Below, piece by piece: positions 57,762 to 64,000 of a DNA stretch of 64,000 nucleotides; position 1 is the stretch's first letter; the number at the start of each line of letters is the position of its first letter. The stretch covers positions 682,001-746,000 of the forward strand of contig NZ_FOMD01000001.1 of assembly GCF_900112525.1 (NCBI RefSeq), given 5' to 3'. The position numbers were made by a program, and so were the translations under genes. The stretch is from Klenkia taihuensis. Lineage in GTDB: Bacteria; Actinomycetota; Actinomycetes; Mycobacteriales; Geodermatophilaceae. Under the pieces are notes generated by a model, which worked only from the letters and a program-made list of their open reading frames with translations, was not told where the DNA came from and searched no databases.

Positions 57762-59299
57762 GCCACGTGTCCCTTGCTGGTGTGGGTGGGGGTGCCCTGC
57801 ATGACCAGGTCGAGGACCTGGTGCTCGTCGAGTGCGGTGGCCGGCCGGTCGGCCAGCACGCGGCCCTCGGCCAGCACCAGGACGCGGTCGGCCAGGCCGA
57901 GGACCTCGGGGATCTCGCTGCTGACCACCACGACGGCGACGCCGCGGTCGGCCAGGGCGCGGACCAGGGCGTAGATCTCCGACCGGGCGCCGACGTCGAC
58001 GCCGCGGGTGGGCTCGTCCAGCAGCAGCACCCGGCACTCGCGCAGCAGCCAGCGGGCCAGCACGACCTTCTGCTGGTTGCCGCCGGAGAGCGTGCGGACC
58101 TCGCGGTCGACGTCGACCGGGCGCAGGTCGAGGGCCTCGGTCTGCTCGCGGGCCGCGGCCTTCTCCCCGCGCACGGAGAGGAACCCGCCGCGGGCGAAGC
58201 GGGCCATGCTGGAGAGGGTGATGTTGCGGTAGATCGGGTCGCCGAGCAGCAGCGCCTGGCTCTTGCGCTCCTCGGGGGCCAGGCCGACGCCGGCGGCGAC
58301 CGCGGCCGCGACGTCGCCCGGGCGCAGCTTCTGCCCGTCCACCCGGACCTCGCCGCTGGTCGGCCGGCGGGCGCCGTAGACGGCCTCGAGCACCTCGGAG
58401 CGGCCGGAACCGACCAGCCCGGCCAGGCCCAGGATCTCGCCGGGGGCGACGGTGAAGGAGACGTCGTCGACGTGGCCGGGGACGGTGACGTGGTCGACCT
58501 CGAGCAGCGGCGCGGCGGTCACGGCGGCCCGCTCGGTGCGCTGCGGGAAGACGTACTCGATGGTGCGGCCGGTCATCAGCGAGATGACCTCGCGGGTCGG
58601 GGTCTCCCGGGCGGGCAGCCCGGTGGCCACCGTGCGGCCGTCCTTGATGACGGTGATGCGGTCGCCGACCTGGCGGATCTCCTCGAGCCGGTGGGAGATG
58701 TAGACGACGGCGACGCCGTCGGCGGTGAGGTCGCGGACGACGGCGAACAGCCGCTCGACTTCCTCGTTGTCCAGCACCGCGGAGGGCTCGTCCATGACGA
58801 TCAGCCGGGCGTCCTGGGACAGCGCGCGGGCCATGCTGACCATCTGCTGGCTGGCCGCCGACAGCGCGCCGACCTCGGTGCCGGGGCGGATCTCGGGGTG
58901 GCCGAGCCGCTCGAGCAGCGCCGAGGTGGCCCGGTGTGCGGCGGCGGGGCGGGACAGGCCGAAGCGGGAGCGCTCGCGGCCGAGGAAGACGTTGTCGGCC
59001 ACCGACAGGCCCGAGACCAGGTCGAGCTCCTGGTAGATGGTGGCGATGCCGAGCTTCATGGCGGCCTGCGGGTCGGTGAGCCGCACGGCCTCGCCGTCCC
59101 AGCGGATCTCGCCCTCGTCGGGCTGGTGCGCCCCGGCCAGGACCTTGATGAGGGTGGACTTGCCGGCGCCGTTCTGGCCGAGCAGGCAGTGCACCTCGCC
59201 GGCCCGGACGTCGAGGTCGACGCCGCCGAGGGCCCGCACCCCGGGGAAGGTCTTGACGATCCCCTGCATCTGCAGGAGAGCTCCGTCGCCGCTGCTCAC
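57758..59299 (-). CDS. Sugar ABC transporter ATP-binding protein (RbsA-like, two ATPase domains)
   Basis: A 513-residue protein with two ABC domains. Domain 1: Walker A GQNGAGKST; the signature region reads LSAASQQMV and Walker B LIVMDEPSAVLD. Domain 2: degenerate Walker A (GLVGSGRSE), signature LSGGNQQKV, Walker B VLLLDEPTRGVDVG. This is the standard RbsA/MglA layout. GTG 59299 starts the operon 30 bases after two ROK-type operators. First gene of the uptake operon. Confidence 0.94.
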   Translation of the reverse strand: MSSGDGALLQMQGIVKTFPGVRALGGVDLDVRAGEVHCLLGQNGAGKSTLIKVLAGAHQPDEGEIRWDGEAVRLTDPQAAMKLGIATIYQELDLVSGLSVADNVFLGRERSRFGLSRPAAAHRATSALLERLGHPEIRPGTEVGALSAASQQMVSMARALSQDARLIVMDEPSAVLDNEEVERLFAVVRDLTADGVAVVYISHRLEEIRQVGDRITVIKDGRTVATGLPARETPTREVISLMTGRTIEYVFPQRTERAAVTAAPLLEVDHVTVPGHVDDVSFTVAPGEILGLAGLVGSGRSEVLEAVYGARRPTSGEVRVDGQKLRPGDVAAAVAAGVGLAPEERKSQALLLGDPIYRNITLSSMARFARGGFLSVRGEKAAAREQTEALDLRPVDVDREVRTLSGGNQQKVVLARWLLRECRVLLLDEPTRGVDVGARSEIYALVRALADRGVAVVVVSSEIPEVLGLADRVLVLAEGRVLADRPATALDEHQVLDLVMQGTPTHTSKGHVA

Positions 59300-59328
59300 A
59301 CCGCCGCCCTCCGTTGGGTGGTCTATTA

Positions 59329-59360
59329 GTTCAACCGATGAACGAGTTCAGCGGCTGAAC
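59329..59360. promoter_or_regulatory. Two GTTCA-N5-TGAAC operators before the sugar ABC operon
   Basis: GTTCAACCGATGAAC (59329-59343) and GTTCAGCGGCTGAAC (59346-59360) are 15-base palindromes 17 bases apart in the operon promoter. They are the likely binding sites of the ROK regulator encoded just upstream. Confidence 0.7.
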
Positions 59361-59458
59361 TATGACACGGATCACTTCGGCTGCACAGGGCCTGCACAGA
59401 CGTGATCGAACCGTGATCTGGTCGCGGCGCGCGGTGATCGGGAATCCGACTTATGCGC

Positions 59459-59471
59459 AACGCTGAGCGTT
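59459..59471. terminator. Small palindrome after the ROK gene
   Basis: AACGCT-G-AGCGTT lies between the ROK stop (59554) and the operators. It may be a weak terminator or another operator; the 254-base gap also holds the operon promoter and is otherwise without genes. Confidence 0.35.
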
Positions 59472-59553
59472 AGTCCGCTCAGCAGGAACCTAGGAGACGC
59501 GCAGCGGCGTGGTCAAGGTCTCCCGGCGTTGTTACCGGAACGAGACCAGCCGG

Positions 59554-60738
59554 TCAGGCGTGCAGGGCCCCGCGGACGCCGTCCTCGTCGAGGCAGGCCT
59601 CCACGGCCATGAGCGCGGCACCGACCCGGCCCGACAGCTCGGGCGCGGCGCTGAGCTCGACGGCGAGGGTGCGGGCGGCCAGCGGCATCGCCCGGGCGTA
59701 CACCGACTCGCGGATGCCCGACAGCAGCGGCAGCCCGGCGTGGGCGACCCCGCCGGTGACGACGATCCGGTGCGGGTTGAAGAAGTTGACCAGCGCGGCC
59801 AGCACCGTGCCGATCGTGCGGCCGGCCTGCCGGACCAGCTCCAGCGCGGGCCCGTCGCCGCGGGCGGCCAGGCCGACGACGTCGCGGGTCGAGGTGACCG
59901 GCAGGCCCGCGGCGAGCGCGTCGCGCAGCAGCGAGGAGCCGCTGGCCAGCGCCTCCAGGCAGTTGGTGTTGCCGCAGCGGCACAGCACGCTGCGGTCGTC
60001 GGGGGCGGCGACGTGGATGTGCCCGATGTCGCCGGCGCTGCCCTGGGCGCCGCGGTAGACCCGGCCCTCGACCACCACGCCGCAGCCGACGCCGGTGCCG
60101 ACCTTGACCACCAGGACGTCGAGGTCCGAGCCGGTCACGCCCATCTCGCCCAGCGCCATGACGTTCACGTCGTTGTCGACCACCACCGGGACCGGCCAGC
60201 GGGCGAAGGCCTCCGGGATCGGGTGGTCGTGCCAGCCCGGCATGATCGGCGGGTGGGAGGGCCGGCCGGTCGAGAACTCCACCGGCCCGGGGACGCCCAC
60301 CCCGACCGCCCGGACGTCGGCGTCGGACAGCCCCGCCGCGGCCAGCACCTCGGCCCCCAGCCGGACCGCCTCGGCCAGCACCGCGTGCGGCCCCTCGGCG
60401 ATGTCCATCGGGTGGCCGGCGGTGGCCAGCACCCGGGCCGACAGGTCGGTGACGGCGACGTCGACGCTGGTCACCCCGAGGTCGACGGCCAGCACGCACC
60501 CCGCGCGGCTGTTGAACTGCAGCAGGGTCGGCGGCCGGCCGCCGGTGCTGTCCCCGCGCCCGCCCTCGACCAGCAGGTCCGCGCCGATGAGCTGGTCCAC
60601 CCGGCTGCTGATGGTGTTGCGCGAGGCGCCGGTCAGCGCGGCGAGCTCGGCCCGGCTGCTGGCCCGCCCGGCGCGCACGTGCTGCAGCAGCGCAGCCGGC
60701 GAGGCGGAGACCGACGGCTGCTGGACCACGCGCGACAT
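59554..60738 (-). CDS. ROK-family transcriptional repressor
   Basis: A 394-residue regulator. The N-terminal winged helix (about 15-70: AGRASSRAELAALTGASRNT, ISSRVDQLIGADLLVEGG) precedes the ROK sugar-kinase-like domain with DLGVTSVDVAVTDL, GDIGHIHV and the zinc motif CRCGNTNCLE. DNA-binding ROK proteins usually lose repression when the sugar binds. It lies immediately upstream of the sugar ABC operon on the same strand, with GTTCA-N5-TGAAC sites between, so it is its likely regulator. Confidence 0.93.
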   Translation of the reverse strand: MSRVVQQPSVSASPAALLQHVRAGRASSRAELAALTGASRNTISSRVDQLIGADLLVEGGRGDSTGGRPPTLLQFNSRAGCVLAVDLGVTSVDVAVTDLSARVLATAGHPMDIAEGPHAVLAEAVRLGAEVLAAAGLSDADVRAVGVGVPGPVEFSTGRPSHPPIMPGWHDHPIPEAFARWPVPVVVDNDVNVMALGEMGVTGSDLDVLVVKVGTGVGCGVVVEGRVYRGAQGSAGDIGHIHVAAPDDRSVLCRCGNTNCLEALASGSSLLRDALAAGLPVTSTRDVVGLAARGDGPALELVRQAGRTIGTVLAALVNFFNPHRIVVTGGVAHAGLPLLSGIRESVYARAMPLAARTLAVELSAAPELSGRVGAALMAVEACLDEDGVRGALHA

Positions 60739-60770
60739 GGTGGCACGGCCCCGCGGCGGGCCCGTCGCGG

Positions 60771-61727
60771 TCAGCCCGCCTCGCCCAGCCGGCGGGGCAC
60801 CGAACGGGGCACCCGGCGCCACAGGCCCTTGAGCGCGAGCAGCGTGAGCACCGCGGCCAGCATGATCCCGACGACGTTGATGCCCAGCTGGAGCAGCGAC
60901 CGGGCGGAGTCGGTCCAGTCGCCGAACGCGATGCCCAGCGCGAGGGCCGCGACCGCCGGCACCGTGGTCACCGAGATGAAGACGCCGACCAGGCTGGCGG
61001 ACTTCGAGCTGGTCAGCGCCAGCATCCCGGCGACACCGGCGATGAAGGCCACCGGGAACGACCAGCGGTCGGGGCGGGTGATGAACCCGGTCGCCGGTCG
61101 CTCGGCGAGCAGGTCGGACACGTCGGCCCAGCCCCACCAGCGCAGCAGCAGCGCGAAGCCGACGGTCAGCACCGTGGCGACGGCGAACCCGACGCCGAGG
61201 GAGGTCAGCGAGTGCCGGATGACCAGCCGGTTCCGGTGCACCAGGCCCAGCGCGATCCCGGCCAGCGGGCTGAACTCCGGGCCCATGACCATGCCGCCGA
61301 TGAGCAGCACCGCGGAGTCGGTGATGATCGCCAGCGCGGCCAGCAGGCAGGCGATGGTCAGGAACGCGCAGAACGTCCAGGTCAGCCGCGACTCCTCGTC
61401 GGCGGTGGCGACCACCTGGTCCCAGACCACCGCGTCCGCGCCGTCCCCGGGGGCGTCCTGCTCGGCGCGCTCGGAGGCCGCCGACAGCGAGGTGTCCACC
61501 GACTCGATCGCGATCCCGCCGTCCTCGTCGACGCCATGCCGCTGCAGCTCGTCGACGAGGTGGTCGACCGACTCCCGCGCCACGTCGCACATGACCAGGT
61601 CGCCGTCGGGCCGGCGCACCGCCCCGCGCAGGTGGACCAGGTGGGTCACCCCGACGTGGTCGTCGAGCAGCGCGTGGACCTCGTCGGCCCGGTCGGCCGG
61701 GACGGTGATCCGCAGATGCAGCAGCAC
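60771..61727 (-). CDS. DUF389 membrane protein
   Basis: A 318-residue protein. The N-terminal 110 residues form a soluble ferredoxin-like region (LLHLRITVPADRADEVHALL), followed by about six hydrophobic segments with the DUF389 signature IGGMVMGPEFSPLAGIALGL and VGVFISVTTVPAVAALALGI. The family is widespread but unassigned; transport has been suggested. GTG 61727 fits the family N-terminus. The next gene downstream on the same strand is the ROK regulator, but the link is probably only positional. Confidence 0.88.
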   Translation of the reverse strand: MLLHLRITVPADRADEVHALLDDHVGVTHLVHLRGAVRRPDGDLVMCDVARESVDHLVDELQRHGVDEDGGIAIESVDTSLSAASERAEQDAPGDGADAVVWDQVVATADEESRLTWTFCAFLTIACLLAALAIITDSAVLLIGGMVMGPEFSPLAGIALGLVHRNRLVIRHSLTSLGVGFAVATVLTVGFALLLRWWGWADVSDLLAERPATGFITRPDRWSFPVAFIAGVAGMLALTSSKSASLVGVFISVTTVPAVAALALGIAFGDWTDSARSLLQLGINVVGIMLAAVLTLLALKGLWRRVPRSVPRRLGEAG

Positions 61728-61737
61728 GCGCAGATTG

Positions 61738-62298
61738 TCACCTGGTCCCAGTGACCTGGAGGGTGGTGGTGGCGACCTGGCGGGTCGTGCCGTCCGCGGC
61801 GACGGCCAGGACGGCGACCTCGTGCGGGCCGTCGCCGGCGGGCGCGGCAATCGCCAGGCTGGGGGACAGGCACTGGGTGAGCTCCAGCGCCGGGCCGGCA
61901 CCGGTCTGGGTGTAGCTGACCGTCGAGCCGGCGTCGCCGCGGACCGGTGCGCCGTCGACGGTGAGCACGTAGGGCACGCCGTCGGGGCCGGTGAGCCGCA
62001 CGTACATGGTCTGCCCGGCGGTGACCTGGCTGGAGGAGACCCCGATCGCCGGGGTGGTGCAGTCCGCGGTCAGCGGCACCTCGTCGGCCCCGCGCGAGGA
62101 GGTGAACCCCAGCACCGCGAGCACGACGACGGCGACGGCCAGCCACGTCCAGTGGTTGCCGCGGCGGATGGGCGTGCGGTCACCGGCCAGCGCCCGCTCG
62201 TCGCCGACGTCGCGGGCGAAGTGCTGGGCGGTGCGCCGGTTGCCGGCCGCCAGCTCGGGGTCCTCCCGCCCGCGGACGCCACCGAAGATGAAGCTCAC
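61738..62298 (-). CDS. Hypothetical single-pass membrane protein
   Basis: A 186-residue protein. A cytoplasmic basic N-terminus (about 1-48, GGVRGREDPELAAGNRRTAQ) is followed by one membrane helix (WTWLAVAVVVLAVLGF, about 50-66) and an external beta-rich domain with two cysteines (ADCTTPAIG, LTQCLSPSL) that could form a disulfide. No family is recognised; the external part resembles an Ig-like fold only loosely. It lies between DUF389 and the Fe-S oxidoreductase genes, all on the same strand. Confidence 0.75.
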   Translation of the reverse strand: MSFIFGGVRGREDPELAAGNRRTAQHFARDVGDERALAGDRTPIRRGNHWTWLAVAVVVLAVLGFTSSRGADEVPLTADCTTPAIGVSSSQVTAGQTMYVRLTGPDGVPYVLTVDGAPVRGDAGSTVSYTQTGAGPALELTQCLSPSLAIAAPAGDGPHEVAVLAVAADGTTRQVATTTLQVTGTR

Positions 62299-62320
62299 CG
62301 CGCCAGTGTCCCCCGTTCTC

Positions 62321-64000
62321 CTACTCCGCCGGGGCCGCGCCCGGGCCGGACTGGCCCTGCTGGGTCTCCCCGTGCTGGGTGCCCTGCGGGGCGGTGCCGC
62401 GGTCGGTGGTGCCCTCGGCGCCCGGCTGCGGACCGGACTCCGCACCGGCCGCCGCCGCGCCCACCGGCGCCATCGAGCGCAGCAGGATCTGGCTGACGTC
62501 GAGCACCTCGACGTGCTCGGCGGCCTCGCCCTTCTCCTTCTTGGAGTTCACCGCGTCGCTGAGCATCGTGATGCAGAACGGGCAGGCGGTGGAGATGACG
62601 TCGGGGTCGAGCTCGAGGGCCTCCTCGGTGCGGTTCATGTTGATCCGCGACCCGATCTTCTCCTCCATCCACATGCGCGCACCGCCGGCGCCGCAGCAGA
62701 AGCCGCGGTCCTTGCAACGGTGCATCTCCTGGGTGCGCAGGCCCTGCACGCTGTCCAGGATCTCCCGCGGCGGGGTGTAGACCTTGTTGTGCCGGCCCAG
62801 GAAGCACGGGTCGTGGTAGGTCACCTTGCGGTCGATCGGGGTGACCGGGGTGAGCCGGCCCTCCTCGACCAGCTGGCCCAGCAGCTGGGTGTGGTGCACG
62901 ACGTCGTAGTCGCCGCCCAGCTGCGGGTACTCGCGGTTGATCGAGTTGAAGCAGTGCGGGCAGGTGGCCACGATCTTGCGCCGGCCGGCCTCGCGGCCCT
63001 CGAAGACGGTGTTGAGCGTCTCGACGTTCTCGGCGGCCAGCTGCTGGAAGACGAACTCGTTGCCCATGCGGCGGGCCGGGTCGCCGGTGCACGTCTCGCC
63101 CGAGCCCAGCACGGCGAACTCCACGCCCGCGGTGTGCAGCAGCTCGGCGACGGCCTTGGTGACCTTCTTGGCGCGGTCGTCGATCGCGCCGGCGCAGCCG
63201 ACCCAGAACAGGTACTCGACGTCGTCGTCGATGGCGCCCTCGACCTGGCGGACCGGGAAGGGCATGTCCTTCATCCACTCGTCACGGGTGGACGGGCTCA
63301 CGCCCCACGGGTTGCCGCGGTTCTCCAGGTTGCGCAGCATCACGCCGGCCTCGGACGGGAAGCTGGACTCGATCAGCGTCTGGTAGCGGCGCATGTCGTT
63401 GATGTGGTCGACGTGCTCGATGTCGACCGGGCACTGCTCGACGCAGGCGCCGCAGTTGGTGCAGCTCCACAGCACGTCGGGGTCGATGACCCCGCCCTCC
63501 TCGAGGGTGCCGACCAGCGGCCGCTCGGCCTGGGCGTCGTTGGTGCCCTGGATCCGGGCGAAGCCGGAGTACCAGGTCTGCTCCATCGACGGGGCCTCCG
63601 GCGTCATCACGGACTCCCCGCCCGCGCTGTCGCCCTTGCCGTCGCCGACCTCGCGGGCCCCCACCAGGTACGGCGCCTTGGCGTACAGGTGGTCCCGCAG
63701 GTCCATGATCACCATCTTCGGCGACAGGGGCTTGCCGGTGTTCCAGGCCGGGCACTGGCTCTGGCACCGCCCGCACTCGGTGCAGGTGGTGAAGTCCAGC
63801 ATCCCCTTCCAGGTGAAGTCCTCGATCTTGCCGCGGCCGAAGACGGCGTCCTCGTCGGGGTCCTCGAAGTCGATCGGGACACCGCCGGAGGTCATCGGCT
63901 GCATCGGGCCCAGCGCGACGGCGCCGTCGTCCTCGCGCTTGAAGTAGATGTTGAAGAAGGCGCTGAACCGGTGCCAGGCCACGCCCATGGTCAGGTTGCG
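62321..64000 (-). CDS. EtfD-like (Fe-S)-binding oxidoreductase (5' end outside window)
   Basis: At least 560 residues; the frame continues beyond the window edge, where the family has an N-terminal membrane domain. Two 4Fe-4S motifs, CTECGRCQSQCP and CTNCGACVEQCP, are followed by two CCG domains (ATCPHCFNSINREYP and RGFCCGAGGARMW, then TACPFCITML). The family includes mycobacterial Rv0338c/EtfD, which passes electrons from ETF to menaquinone during fatty-acid oxidation, which would suit the acyl-CoA dehydrogenases in this window (inference). The C-terminal 40 residues are Gly/Gln/Pro-rich. Confidence 0.9.
   Translation of the reverse strand, partial: RNLTMGVAWHRFSAFFNIYFKREDDGAVALGPMQPMTSGGVPIDFEDPDEDAVFGRGKIEDFTWKGMLDFTTCTECGRCQSQCPAWNTGKPLSPKMVIMDLRDHLYAKAPYLVGAREVGDGKGDSAGGESVMTPEAPSMEQTWYSGFARIQGTNDAQAERPLVGTLEEGGVIDPDVLWSCTNCGACVEQCPVDIEHVDHINDMRRYQTLIESSFPSEAGVMLRNLENRGNPWGVSPSTRDEWMKDMPFPVRQVEGAIDDDVEYLFWVGCAGAIDDRAKKVTKAVAELLHTAGVEFAVLGSGETCTGDPARRMGNEFVFQQLAAENVETLNTVFEGREAGRRKIVATCPHCFNSINREYPQLGGDYDVVHHTQLLGQLVEEGRLTPVTPIDRKVTYHDPCFLGRHNKVYTPPREILDSVQGLRTQEMHRCKDRGFCCGAGGARMWMEEKIGSRINMNRTEEALELDPDVISTACPFCITMLSDAVNSKKEKGEAAEHVEVLDVSQILLRSMAPVGAAAAGAESGPQPGAEGTTDRGTAPQGTQHGETQQGQSGPGAAPAE

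Overview
The window is very GC-rich, uses many GTG starts, and packs genes with 4-base stop/start overlaps. Its gene families (F420-type luciferase-like oxidoreductase, TIGR03084/mycothiol-type protein, Lsr2-like domain, DUF3140) point to an actinobacterium. The small unnamed proteins and general style resemble Geodermatophilaceae (Blastococcus/Modestobacter/Geodermatophilus), but that placement is inference. Most of the window is chromosomal backbone; 33.6-42.5 kb is an integrated island.

Left arm (1-33.5 kb). A DeoR regulator (cut by the window edge) diverges from ptsI. Next come a tyrosine phosphatase, an MFS transporter, and a four-gene ABC exporter/NarL-type two-component operon whose sensor gene begins inside an 18-bp hairpin. 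These are followed by a FadE5-like acyl-CoA dehydrogenase behind twin palindromic operators, LapA-like and TetR proteins, and a Zn/Mn ABC transporter with a Zur-like box. An acyl-CoA synthetase/F420-oxidoreductase pair diverges from a tightly overlapping five-gene operon (TIGR03084, AtuA-like DUF1446, biotin-dependent carboxylase beta and alpha, acyl-CoA dehydrogenase), which looks like acyclic-terpenoid or branched acyl-CoA catabolism. Then follow ribokinase, a methyltransferase plus type III polyketide synthase pair, an AAC(2')-like acetyltransferase, an FMN reductase, and AraC and TetR regulators.

Island (about 33.58-42.52 kb). It is inserted at a tRNA-Gly(CCC) gene. A 43-bp partial copy of the tRNA 3' part marks the far end, next to a tyrosine integrase and an excisionase-like protein. 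TGACCTA heptamers cluster at both ends. Inside are decayed genes (ParB-like and others), an Lsr2-like DNA-binding mini-protein, and the main cargo: Vsr-type endonuclease, C5-cytosine methyltransferase, and a 710-aa GHKL ATPase fused to a PD-(D/E)xK nuclease. The three are translationally coupled and read as a paraMORC-type restriction-modification/defence module. Relics of a second integrase and a MaoC-like gene sit near the tRNA end.

Right arm (42.6-64 kb). A methyltransferase converges on a large secreted subtilase. Around an OmpR-type two-component system lie two acidic envelope/secreted proteins and an APH-fold protein. Three promoters here carry related GGATGAG/CTCATCC/CTCACCGG operators, suggesting a local regulon. 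A PAS protein and a soluble MCP form a split Aer-like sensor. An RbsABC-type sugar (possibly inositol) uptake and oxidation operon follows its ROK regulator, with two GTTCA-N5-TGAAC operators between them. DUF389 and membrane proteins and a partial EtfD-like Fe-S oxidoreductase close the window.
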